Source of the DNA: DAXETY01 sp051155755
GTDB lineage: Bacteria > Desulfobacterota > Desulfobacteria > Desulfobacterales > SG8-13
DNA: 23,587 nucleotides
Assembly: GCA_051155755.1 (NCBI GenBank)
Contig: DAXETY010000131.1
Span: forward strand, 1-23,587
Direction: 5' to 3'
Shown: positions 14,294-21,798 of the stretch, in pieces
Layout of the letters: each line of letters begins with the position of its first letter
Position numbering within the stretch: the stretch's first letter is position 1
The notes under the pieces: generated by a model
The model's database searches: none
Seen by the model: only the letters and a program-made list of their open reading frames with translations
Told to the model about the DNA's origin: nothing
Position numbers and translations under genes: made by a program

Positions 14294-15487
14294 CTATTCG
14301 ACCCGGCAGACCAATCCCTTCAGATAGGCGGCCTCCGGAAAGCTCAGTGCCACCGGATGATCGCCGGCTTGATGGAGCCGTTCGAGAATCTGCGCCTGAC
14401 GATCGGCGTCCAGAGCGGCATCGGCCACGATTTTTTGAAACAGGGACGCCTCCATATGACCCGAGCAGGAAAAGGTAAACAGAATGCCGCCGGGTCTGAG
14501 CAGTTTGAAGGCCGACAGGTTGATGTCCTTGTAGCCCCGGGCGGCGGCGGGTAGCTGATGAGCCGAGGTCGCGAATTTGGGCGGATCCAGGACGATCAGA
14601 TCGAAAGTGCGGCCGGAGTCGCGGAGCCGGCGCAATTGTTCGAAGGCATCCGCACAAATATATTCGCACCGCTGTTCGTCGAGTTGGTTGAGCACCGTGT
14701 TGCGCCGGGCCAGCGTCAGAGATTCGGAGGAACTGTCCAGGTGCGTCACGGCGGCCGCTCCGGCGGCCAGCGCGTTGATTCCGAATCCTCCCGTATAGCT
14801 GAACACGTTGAGCAAGTCCCGACCGGCGGCAAAATCCGCCAGGCGTCGCCGGTTTTCGCGTTGATCGATATAAAAGCCGGTTTTATGACCCCCATGCACA
14901 TCCACCAGGAATCGAAGACCGTGTTCTCGAACTTCCAGCAGCGCGGGCGGTGCTTCGCCGCTGAGTACCCCGGTGCGAGGCGGCAATCCTTCCTTTCGTC
15001 GGCCTTCCCCCTCGGAACGTTCGTATATGCCGCGGCAGGGCAGGAGGGATTCCAAATTGGCAGCGACAGCATCGCGCCACCGTTCCGCGCCGGCGGACAG
15101 GAACTGGCACACCCAGTAGGGGGCGTAGCGGTCGACGATTACGCCGGGAAGGCGGTCGGATTCGGCGTTTACCAGGCGAAAAGACTGAGGTGGCTGACCG
15201 CCGAAAAGTGCAAAGCGTCGATCCATGGCTTTTTGCAGGCGATTGCGGAACAGCGCGGTGGCAATTTCTTCCTGCGGATCGAAGCTCAGCGCACGAATTC
15301 GGATCTGCGACTGCGGCGACCAGCTGCCTCGGGCCAACCAACGCCCGTCCGCGGCGTAGATTTCCACTGTGGCTCCTGCGCCGTCCACATCCGCGACCGC
15401 GGCAACCGAGCCGGAAAAAACCCATGGGTGCCGGCGCAGCAATGAGGCTTCCCTTCCCGGTTTTAACGTGACCCGGCCCATTTTCAT
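14294..15487 (-). CDS. rlmI: RlmI-like 23S rRNA (cytosine-5) methyltransferase
   Basis: A 397-residue enzyme of the RlmI/RlmK family that methylates 23S rRNA at C5 of a cytosine using SAM. The N-terminal PUA domain (about residues 1-75, with RRHPWVFSGSV) binds RNA. A linker domain with GVIVDRYAPYWV follows. The catalytic domain contains GFYIDQRENRR, motif I LLNVFSYTGGFGINAL, motif IV LDPPKFA and the catalytic cysteine near residue 341 in FSCSGHM. GGAG lies 8 bases before the ATG. It lacks the N-terminal half of RlmK/L fusions, so RlmI-like is the better name. The exact target nucleotide is inferred from the family. Confidence 0.9.
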   Translation of the reverse strand: MKMGRVTLKPGREASLLRRHPWVFSGSVAAVADVDGAGATVEIYAADGRWLARGSWSPQSQIRIRALSFDPQEEIATALFRNRLQKAMDRRFALFGGQPPQSFRLVNAESDRLPGVIVDRYAPYWVCQFLSAGAERWRDAVAANLESLLPCRGIYERSEGEGRRKEGLPPRTGVLSGEAPPALLEVREHGLRFLVDVHGGHKTGFYIDQRENRRRLADFAAGRDLLNVFSYTGGFGINALAAGAAAVTHLDSSSESLTLARRNTVLNQLDEQRCEYICADAFEQLRRLRDSGRTFDLIVLDPPKFATSAHQLPAAARGYKDINLSAFKLLRPGGILFTFSCSGHMEASLFQKIVADAALDADRQAQILERLHQAGDHPVALSFPEAAYLKGLVCRVE

Positions 15488-15529
15488 TTTATTTTCTCCG
15501 CGGGATCGATCTTCCGGGTTGGGCGGCGA

Positions 15530-15766
15530 TTACTTCAGATCCCGTAGACCCAGCACCACCAGTTTCCACAGCGAAGTGGCCGCCACATAGATGAATACCA
15601 GGCCGATGATGCCCCGCAACCGGTAGCGCAGCTGTGCCACCCAGGGTTCCTCCGGGTCCGGCGGTGACACGCCCCGACCGGTGAGAGCCGAAAACAGCAA
15701 AAAACAGCCCAGCACGAGAAACCCGAGCAGGGGAAACAGGGAAAAAACCAGGATCAACCAGTACAT
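15530..15766 (-). CDS. Small two-helix membrane protein, 78 residues
   Basis: No family recognised. Two hydrophobic helices (residues about 2-28 and 50-72) flank a short polar loop containing PPDPEEPW. The protein starts MYWLILVFSLFPLLGF. The ATG at 15766 puts the first helix right at the N-terminus; a GTG at 15802 would add 12 residues and has only a marginal CAGG site. It lies between the P-loop protein and the rRNA methyltransferase on the same strand. Confidence 0.55.
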   Translation of the reverse strand: MYWLILVFSLFPLLGFLVLGCFLLFSALTGRGVSPPDPEEPWVAQLRYRLRGIIGLVFIYVAATSLWKLVVLGLRDLK

Positions 15767-15842
15767 GGGTTTCGTCCAGCCATCGGACCGGGTGGCCGGC
15801 ACCCGGCCTGAAATTCATGTCGCTGAGTCATACAACGACCGC

Positions 15843-16436
15843 TTAACCGGGGCCGTCGGGCGAAAAAGAAGCGGTCGCCCGATTCAGCGCCGCGATGGTT
15901 TCGAACAATTCGGATAGATCGATCCCGTCGAAATCGGTGGTGTCGATTTCCACGATTCGGTCGCCGATTTCCAGGGGCTGGCTGCGTCCCAGCAGCAGTT
16001 GGGGTTTGAGCTCCTCGAAGGTCTGTGAGTCCACGTGGCCCGGATGCCGGTCTGTATTTTGCGCTCGCTGTTGAAATCGCCGCCACAGGATCCGCCCCTT
16101 GGTTTTACAGAGCACCTCTAGAATCCGGACCTCGAACCGCTGCCGCAGGGACTCGAAAGGTCCGGCATGATCCCGGCAACGGAAGTTTCCTTCGACTACC
16201 ATGGACCTGCCGGCCTGCAACAGGATCTCCATCCACAGGAACATCAGGTTGAATGCGCAGCGGCTCGCCGATTGGGACCAGTTGCGGTCCTCCCAGCCCA
16301 ACGTGTCGAAAATGATTTCTTTGATACCGTCTTTGGTAAGCAGCGGCAGCCGCTCTGCCGCGGCGATCCGTTTGCCGATGGTGGTCTTGCCGGTACAGGG
16401 CAGACCGTTTACGACGACAAGCAAAGAGATGGACAT
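15843..16436 (-). CDS. P-loop kinase-like ATPase (AAA_33 type)
   Basis: A 197-residue cytoplasmic nucleotide-binding protein with the Walker A motif GLPCTGKTT (residues 11-19) right after the first strand. A DGIKEIIFD segment typical of small-molecule or nucleic-acid kinases of the zeta-toxin/chloramphenicol-phosphotransferase-like group follows, then MVVEGNFRCRDH as the acidic Walker B-like strand. The substrate cannot be read. GGGAG lies 6 bases before the ATG. No antitoxin partner adjoins it, which speaks against a toxin role. It starts 27 bases after a membrane protein gene and may share its transcript. Confidence 0.82.
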   Translation of the reverse strand: MSISLLVVVNGLPCTGKTTIGKRIAAAERLPLLTKDGIKEIIFDTLGWEDRNWSQSASRCAFNLMFLWMEILLQAGRSMVVEGNFRCRDHAGPFESLRQRFEVRILEVLCKTKGRILWRRFQQRAQNTDRHPGHVDSQTFEELKPQLLLGRSQPLEIGDRIVEIDTTDFDGIDLSELFETIAALNRATASFSPDGPG

Positions 16437-16463
16437 GGTCTGCTCCCGGATAGAGGGCGTCGG

Positions 16464-16772
16464 CTACCGGATCACGCCGGTCAGAATGAGTAATGTCAGG
16501 ATCGTCAGTCCGACACTGATCGTCAACAGTGCGATGTGTTTGATCGCGTGCGTTATATAGCCAGATTCCGGAGGGGATTCCGTGCGGAAACGGATGCGCT
16601 CCAGGTAGATACCGGCGGCGCCGGCGGCGACCCCGGCCAACGATGCCGCCAGCAGCGGCCAGGGTCGGTTGCGGCCGAGGGTGAAATGGGCCACCACCAG
16701 CAGGGCCAACAGGAACGCCGGTGACAGAAACCGAAAATAACGGGCAAGTTCCACTTTTTTCAAATGTTTCAT
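16464..16772 (-). CDS. Hypothetical membrane protein, 102 residues
   Basis: No family recognised. Three hydrophobic segments are visible (about residues 13-31, 38-56 and 78-100) with a charged loop around ERIRFRTESPPES. The N-terminus MKHLKKVELARYF is basic, which suits insertion with the N-terminus inside. The ribosome binding site is weak (AAGG 9 bases upstream). It is read divergently from the kinase-like gene. Confidence 0.65.
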   Translation of the reverse strand: MKHLKKVELARYFRFLSPAFLLALLVVAHFTLGRNRPWPLLAASLAGVAAGAAGIYLERIRFRTESPPESGYITHAIKHIALLTISVGLTILTLLILTGVIR

Positions 16773-17132
16773 GGATATGGACCTTGGACGGGTATGGAAT
16801 CGGAAAACGGGTGAATGTTTCCGTTAGAATTTTTACACTGCCTGATTTCAGAAATAGCATCGATTGAAGGAATCGGCAATCCTGAAGGGGGTCAAATTTT
16901 CGAAACGAAAAATAGACAGAAATGCTCTGAATTAAATTTAGATTCAATTCAGGGACACCGGGGTTCGGAGAAGCGTTCGGGCGGCGATCTGTACGCCATG
17001 CAAAGCGGCGAAAATGATAAGATTGTAATACAATGAAATACTCTTGAACACTGGTGCATCCCCGTAGTATAATAGACTGGTTATGCGTATGGCGCTTGGA
17101 GGCGTTACCCATCCGAATTGCGACTGGCATCC
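16773..17132. other. Divergent intergenic region before the kinase-like gene, 360 bp
   Basis: It is AT-rich compared with its neighbours. It contains a copy of the recurrent motif (16889-16907, minus strand GAAAATTTGACCCCC, with CGTTTCGAAAATTTG overlapping). There is an inverted repeat CTGAATT (16927-16933) / AATTCAG (16946-16952), the plus-strand promoter at 17044-17073 and a 17-codon leader ORF. The inverted repeat lies about 90 bases upstream of the -35 box and could bind a regulator. Confidence 0.55.
17044..17073 (+). promoter_or_regulatory. Sigma-70-type promoter of the kinase-like gene
   Basis: TTGAAC (17044-17049) and a perfect TATAAT (17068-17073) are 18 bases apart. Transcription should start near 17080, only about 3 bases before an ATG that opens a short leader ORF. 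Confidence 0.65.
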
Positions 17133-17136
17133 ATGA
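17083..17136 (+). CDS. Putative 17-residue leader peptide overlapping the kinase start
   Basis: The frame reads MRMALGGVTHPNCDWHP and its TGA overlaps the ATG of the kinase-like gene as ATGA. Given the promoter just upstream, its mRNA would be almost leaderless. The kinase ATG has no ribosome binding site at normal distance (GGAGG is 30 bases away), so coupled translation through this leader is plausible. It could still be chance; there is no run of one amino acid to suggest attenuation. Confidence 0.35.
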   Translation: MRMALGGVTHPNCDWHP

Positions 17137-19355
17137 ATCAGATTCTGGAAATGCTGCTGGAATGGAACCGGGAGATCAACGGCTGGCTGCAAAAACAGCC
17201 CTGGTTCGAACGGTACCTGTTCCCTTACACCGGCCCTTATACTTCGGCTCTGCTGATCGGTGCATTTCTGGTGTTGGTTTTCTGCCTGTGGCGATTGACA
17301 CGCAGACACAAATCGCGGTCCAAATCAGGTCCGGCAGCGGCCCGGCCGGCTCCGTCGGAGTCCAGCGCGCCGCCGCAATCCGCAGCGGTCAGCGACGGGA
17401 AAGCTCTGCATCGGGAAATACAGGACGAAGACATCGTGCAGTTCTTTCTGAATCTGTACAAGGAGCAAATCGGCGCACCGCCTACGGTCGAGGCGGAATG
17501 GAAACGGCTGGAAACCGCTGGATACGATTCCAGCAGCACCTACGAATTGCGTGTCCGGCAGGGAGAGGATTGGGCCTCGAGACGGATGACGATGGCTCCG
17601 GTCGGTGATGACAGCTCCAGCCGCAGTCGCTGCTACTACGTCATTTTTGATACCCACCTGGTAATCAAGATTCCCGGAAAACCGATTGCGGACCTGGAGA
17701 CTTACGTGGCCGCATTGGAATCCGATCACGAAATCGTCAAACGCCTGGAAAGCCGGGAGTGCATCGTGCCGGCAGCATCCGCCCTGCTGCGGCTGATCCA
17801 CCCGTTTACCGAAGAAAATCGACTCACCCAGGAACAGCTGGAAGAAAAATATCTGGAGTGGCTGCGGAAGTATCCTCGATTTCAATCTTTTCTCAAAATT
17901 GGCCCCTCCTTTGTATTCGTGATGGACCTGTCGCGGTATTTTTTTCTCAGTCACATCATTCAGGACTTTCACGAACTTACAAAACGACTGCATGACGAAA
18001 TCGTCGGATATCCGGATGTCGTCTGGGAAAATCATGGATTCGAAGGCCGTTACGCCATCGAGAACGACCAGCAGGTGGAAGCCATCCGCAACGTATTTTC
18101 CGATTTTGAAAAACATGCGGTTCCGCTGGTCAAAAAATTCGACAGCCGGGCCAACCGCTACGCCATGCAGAAATGGTTCTTAATCTACCTCGCCGGCCGA
18201 CAAGTCGATGGCGGAGAGAAATTTTTAACACCGGAGTTGGCCCGGAAAGTCAACGAGTTGCTGACAAAGGTGTTCCGGAAGCACGCTGCAGTGATCGAAG
18301 CCTATCTGACCACCGTCCGGAGCTGCATCCAAACGGTTACCGTCAGTCAGAACCGTCAGCGTCTTTCGGGCCTGGAGGCCAAGCTGCTCGAGTTGCTGGC
18401 GGAACTGCGCCATAGCGGGGTCGCCATTCGGGATCTGAAGCCCGATAACCTGCTGGTTGCCGGCGATCGGTCGAAATATCCGGATTTTCTGGACACCCTC
18501 GAAAATTACACGCTGGGCCTCATCGATGTGGAGACCGCCGCCGTTTTCTCCGATGAATCCGGCAAGGCCCGTCAGCCGCTGCTAGGCGGAACGCCCTCAT
18601 ATGCAACACCGGCGCACCTGATCCCAAACAAAACCCTGCAGGACTGTTTCGTCGATGTCGGGCGCATTCTCCATCTCCAGGACTGGTATGCCGTCATTGG
18701 TATCCTTTACGCAGTGGCCACCGGCGAGCGGCTCTTTCATCAATCCGGTAAAATGATCATCGGTTTCAAATCCGTTCTGACCCGCAACAAAGACGATCGC
18801 CGGGTGCAGGGAGAGATTTTCAAAAAATCAAGCCGCATGTTCTGGTACGGGGCCAAGTCCGAATTTTCCCAGAGAATCCGGGAAAAGGAAGAGGTGCTCA
18901 AGCGCATCAAAATTACGATTCCGGAGGCTGCGGTGGAAATGTTCCAGGCGGAACTGCAAAAAGAGCGCAAGCATCTTCAAAGAGACATCCGCGATTACGT
19001 CGCCGGTCAGACGGTGTTTCGCAATGCCCAGACCTGCAAGGCGCTGGTGGCTTCGGCACGCTCAAAAATCACCCAGCTGAAAGTCAAGTGGAAAAAAGAA
19101 CATGGTCTTCGGAGTAAAGGCCTCGAGATTCTGCAGCGGCTGGAAGATCTGAAAATGGAAGATGAAAAACTGGTGGAACTGATCAAGCTATTTGCCCGAG
19201 AGGGATTGCAGATGACCGCTTACGATCTGCTGGTGTTTATGTTCCACCTGGTGTTCGATGCCATGTACCGCAAGCAGTGGGGAGAACTTTTGCCGGCGGA
19301 AGTCGTCGGAGTTCGCAATGACGAGGAGCCCTCTACGGTGGAATCCACCGTTTAA
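17133..19355 (+). CDS. Membrane-anchored protein-kinase-like protein with large insertion
   Basis: A 740-residue protein. An N-terminal amphipathic segment is followed by one transmembrane helix (about 37-55), a Pro/Ser/Ala-rich linker (to about 100) and then a divergent Hanks-type kinase fold. VAIK-like LVIKIP gives Lys179, the hinge is FVFVMDLSRYF near 260, the catalytic loop is IRDLKPDNLLV with Asp434, Lys436 and Asn439, the metal loop IDVETA has Asp465, and GGTPSYATP (485-493) is the end of the activation segment. The His of HRD is Ile and DFG is DVE, but the catalytic Lys and both Asp are kept. About 140 residues separate hinge and catalytic loop, far more than the usual two dozen. A helical, charged C-terminal region (about 560-720) follows. 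No glycine-rich loop is obvious. Substrate unknown. Confidence 0.8.
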   Translation: MNQILEMLLEWNREINGWLQKQPWFERYLFPYTGPYTSALLIGAFLVLVFCLWRLTRRHKSRSKSGPAAARPAPSESSAPPQSAAVSDGKALHREIQDEDIVQFFLNLYKEQIGAPPTVEAEWKRLETAGYDSSSTYELRVRQGEDWASRRMTMAPVGDDSSSRSRCYYVIFDTHLVIKIPGKPIADLETYVAALESDHEIVKRLESRECIVPAASALLRLIHPFTEENRLTQEQLEEKYLEWLRKYPRFQSFLKIGPSFVFVMDLSRYFFLSHIIQDFHELTKRLHDEIVGYPDVVWENHGFEGRYAIENDQQVEAIRNVFSDFEKHAVPLVKKFDSRANRYAMQKWFLIYLAGRQVDGGEKFLTPELARKVNELLTKVFRKHAAVIEAYLTTVRSCIQTVTVSQNRQRLSGLEAKLLELLAELRHSGVAIRDLKPDNLLVAGDRSKYPDFLDTLENYTLGLIDVETAAVFSDESGKARQPLLGGTPSYATPAHLIPNKTLQDCFVDVGRILHLQDWYAVIGILYAVATGERLFHQSGKMIIGFKSVLTRNKDDRRVQGEIFKKSSRMFWYGAKSEFSQRIREKEEVLKRIKITIPEAAVEMFQAELQKERKHLQRDIRDYVAGQTVFRNAQTCKALVASARSKITQLKVKWKKEHGLRSKGLEILQRLEDLKMEDEKLVELIKLFAREGLQMTAYDLLVFMFHLVFDAMYRKQWGELLPAEVVGVRNDEEPSTVESTV
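19335..19351 (+). terminator. Hairpin within the last codons of the kinase-like gene
   Basis: ACGGTGG and CCACCGT form a 7-bp stem with a 3-base loop, followed by TT and the TAA stop. The position between convergent genes suits a terminator, but the T-run is very short, so the strength is doubtful. Confidence 0.4.
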
Positions 19356-19374
19356 GCGACCCCTCCGTGCCGGT

Positions 19375-19932
19375 TCACTTTGTCTGTAGAAAAAGCTGGG
19401 GCGGCGGTTCGGATAGGTTTTCCAGGCAGCGGCACAGCTCATCCAGGTTGGCGATGCGCTTCAACCGGCGATTTCGACCGGAGAGCCGTTGCACTGCTTT
19501 TGCAGCCAGCCGGGCGGCGGCGCGCCGATTCTGATGTTCCCGGTGGACATAGGCTCCGGCGGCCTGAATCATGCCTTTCAGGGCCTCGCGCTCCTGTCCG
19601 GTTTCGGTTGTCCAGATGTCCTCCAGGTATTCATGCAACTCGAAAAACAGTTCCTGGTTCCAGAACGCAGCCGTTACCGCGGAAGGATCGATCACCTGCG
19701 CTGATTTCAGCGTATTCATCACCGAACGGTACCGCTGCGATCGGTCGATGAGGTAGTGTTCAACGGCCGGGGGAAGGTTTTGCTGCAGCCAGTGGTTCAG
19801 GCAAGCTTCCAGGCGTTGGTTTTCAACGTGCTTGAGTGCCTCGACAAAGGCTTCCGAGAGCGAATTGCGGACATCTCGCGAGAGGCGGTCGTTGAAGGGG
19901 TCGAAACGATCGGAAAAGTTCATGGCGAACAT
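19375..19932 (-). CDS. DUF309 domain protein
   Basis: A 185-residue soluble helical protein. The C-terminal half contains the DUF309 signature: FWNQELFFELHEYLEDIW (near residue 90) followed by REALKGMIQAAGAYVH, with the conserved His-Glu pair. The family's function is unknown; it is a small helical bundle. The N-terminal 85 residues are additional and unrecognised, and also helical. The ATG at 19932 is chosen by frame length; neither it nor the ATG three codons later has a convincing ribosome binding site. It is convergent with the kinase-like gene, with a 19-base gap. Confidence 0.85.
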   Translation of the reverse strand: MFAMNFSDRFDPFNDRLSRDVRNSLSEAFVEALKHVENQRLEACLNHWLQQNLPPAVEHYLIDRSQRYRSVMNTLKSAQVIDPSAVTAAFWNQELFFELHEYLEDIWTTETGQEREALKGMIQAAGAYVHREHQNRRAAARLAAKAVQRLSGRNRRLKRIANLDELCRCLENLSEPPPQLFLQTK

Positions 19933-20025
19933 CGCTGATAGGAACCGTGCCGATTGACAAAAAACACCGAAATATGGAGCGCCTGGACAACGAAGCAGAA
20001 ACGGGTCGGCTTGCCCGGCCGCACA

Positions 20026-20451
20026 TCAGGGTTTCATTGCCGCTGCAATTTTGCCGGCTGTTTCTTCGATGGTTTTCATATCGCCCGGCACCAACTCCCA
20101 CTCCGTGAGGGCAATTTTGGGATCATTGGAAGCGCGCGGAATCAAGTGCAGGTGATAGTGCATGACCAGTTGATTGACCGCTTTACCGTTGAGCTGCAGA
20201 CAGGCGATCCCTTCGGCGTTCAGGGCCGTTTTCATGGCCCGGGCTACTTCGATGGAAGTGTGATGGATGGCGGTGAGATCCTCGGGATCGATCTCCAGCA
20301 GGTTTTCGGCGTGGTTCTTGGGAATGATCAGGGTGTGTCCGCCATTGATGGGGTTGATATCGGCAAAGACGAGCACCCGGTCGGTTTCGGCAATTTTAAA
20401 GCACGGAATTTCCCCTCGAACGATTTTACAAAAAATGCATTCAGCAGCCAT
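20026..20451 (-). CDS. HIT family (HinT-like) nucleotide-binding hydrolase
   Basis: A 141-residue cytoplasmic protein of the histidine-triad family, which hydrolyses purine nucleotide phosphoramidates such as AMP-lysine. Visible are ECIFCKIVRGEIP at the N-terminus, FADINPINGGHTLIIPK in the core and the triad H98-x-H100-x-H102 in MHYHLHLIPR. AAAGGAGG is placed 4 bases before the ATG at 20451, so the longer frame from 20499 is not used. It follows the receiver-AAA gene by 74 bases on the same strand, with no functional tie visible. Confidence 0.93.
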   Translation of the reverse strand: MAAECIFCKIVRGEIPCFKIAETDRVLVFADINPINGGHTLIIPKNHAENLLEIDPEDLTAIHHTSIEVARAMKTALNAEGIACLQLNGKAVNQLVMHYHLHLIPRASNDPKIALTEWELVPGDMKTIEETAGKIAAAMKP

Positions 20452-20525
20452 ATGTCCTCCTTTTGAATATTGGTCCTTTCCGCGCCATTGGATTGACAAT
20501 TTTCCCGATTTTCAGGCAGCCGATC

Positions 20526-21659
20526 TTACACGTGACGGGAGATTTCGGCGAATGTCCGGATCTCGGCCGGAAGATCGGTGACCCGGATCACATTTTCCAC
20601 GCCCAGTGCAAAAGCCCTCTCGATCACGTTTTCGAGTTGAATCACATTGCCGGGCCAGTGGTAGCGCAACAGATTGTCGACGGCTTCGGGATCGATACCG
20701 TAGATTTTTTTTTCAGCGGCGGCATTGTTCTCGAACAGGAAATGGTTGACCAGCAGGCAGATATCTTCTTTGCGGTTGCGAAGTGGCGGCACCTGGATGA
20801 CGACGCCGTCTACCAGGGAAAGGAAATCTCGATGCATCTGTTGGCTTTCGATCGCATCCCGCATGTCCCGTGCGCTGGCCGCGATCATGCGAACATCCGT
20901 TTCGGCCGAACCGAGTTTCCGGAGTAGCCGGTTCTGGATCTGCGGCGGTATATCGGCAACCTCATCCAGATACAGGGTCGCCCCTTGATGGTCGGCCAGC
21001 AATTTGTCGACTTTGCGGTCGATTTCAGCGGCGTTGGTTTCTTTCTGGAAGGCTCGCCAGCCAACCGGTGAAAAGCTCCTGTGGCTGCGGTCGCTGGTTG
21101 CGTGAATTTCCCGGGCTACCAGCTGTTTTCCGACGCCGCTTTCTCCCTGGATGAGCACGTTGGGGCTTTGGTTTTGCATCTGTTCGATCGTTTCGTAAAT
21201 TTCCCGCATTTTCAGGCTGATCCCGTAAATGCGCCCGTAACGGTGGCGTTCTTTCAAGCGCGCTTTTAACCGGACGTTTTCATCCTTGAGCCGCTTTTCT
21301 TCCAGAATCCGGTCGATCAGCAGTTTCAACAGATCGAGTTTAAAGGGCTTCTGCAGGTAATCATAGCTGCCGATTTTCATGGCCTGAACGGCGGTTTCCA
21401 TCGTGCCGTGACCGGTGACCACGATGACCTCGGTGTTGGGGCGATATTGCTTGATGGCGCTCAGCAGCTCGAGTCCGTCAATTTCGGGCATTTTGAAATC
21501 GGTGAACACGACATCGAAATTTTTCTTCTGCAGCAGTTCCAATGCTCCCAAGCCGCTGTTAACCAGGCTGACCTGGTAGCCTTCACGCTGCAGATAACGT
21601 CCGACCATGTCCAGGATAACCTCATCGTCGTCGACGAAAAGTATTTCGTAATCCCCCAT
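20526..21659 (-). CDS. Receiver-AAA+ protein, degenerate NtrC-type, lacking GAFTGA and DNA-binding domain
   Basis: A 377-residue response regulator. The receiver domain (1-120) is intact: acidic pocket D10-D12, phospho-acceptor Asp54 in FTDFKMP, Thr82 and Lys104. A coiled linker (about 117-140) leads into an AAA+ domain with Walker A GESGVGKQ (172-179) and Walker B TLYLDE (228-233). The stretch between them, where NtrC proteins have LLESELFGHEKGAFTGA, is about 11 residues shorter and unrelated, so sigma-54 contact is lost. The protein ends at LPAEIRTFAEISRHV with no Fis-type helix-turn-helix. It probably cannot activate sigma-54 by itself. AGGAGG lies 5 bases before the ATG. The adjacent upstream gene encodes the complementary parts. 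Confidence 0.9.
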   Translation of the reverse strand: MGDYEILFVDDDEVILDMVGRYLQREGYQVSLVNSGLGALELLQKKNFDVVFTDFKMPEIDGLELLSAIKQYRPNTEVIVVTGHGTMETAVQAMKIGSYDYLQKPFKLDLLKLLIDRILEEKRLKDENVRLKARLKERHRYGRIYGISLKMREIYETIEQMQNQSPNVLIQGESGVGKQLVAREIHATSDRSHRSFSPVGWRAFQKETNAAEIDRKVDKLLADHQGATLYLDEVADIPPQIQNRLLRKLGSAETDVRMIAASARDMRDAIESQQMHRDFLSLVDGVVIQVPPLRNRKEDICLLVNHFLFENNAAAEKKIYGIDPEAVDNLLRYHWPGNVIQLENVIERAFALGVENVIRVTDLPAEIRTFAEISRHV

Positions 21660-21724
21660 GACATCCTCCTGGCCCGTATAGCGAGTCTCGAGTCCCATGC
21701 CAATGACTGTTCCCAACCCGAACC

Positions 21725-21742
21725 GAACGTGTCAAATTTTCG
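21725..21742 (-). promoter_or_regulatory. Copy of the recurrent AAATTTGAAACGYTC motif (receiver-AAA upstream)
   Basis: On the minus strand the core is GAAAATTTGACACGTTC, preceded by TGTC. It lies 66-83 bases before the receiver-AAA ATG, in the 139-base gap after the upstream sigma-54 activator gene, and suggests a promoter internal to the cluster. Confidence 0.4.
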
Positions 21743-21798
21743 ACAAACATTTCATTCCGGCACCGAATCACTTCCGAAACCGCTGCGTGGCGGCAGTC

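Noticed and set aside
15843..16436. Zeta-toxin-like reading of the P-loop kinase
   Set aside because: There is no small antitoxin gene next to it, and the P-loop motif is shared by many harmless small-molecule kinases.
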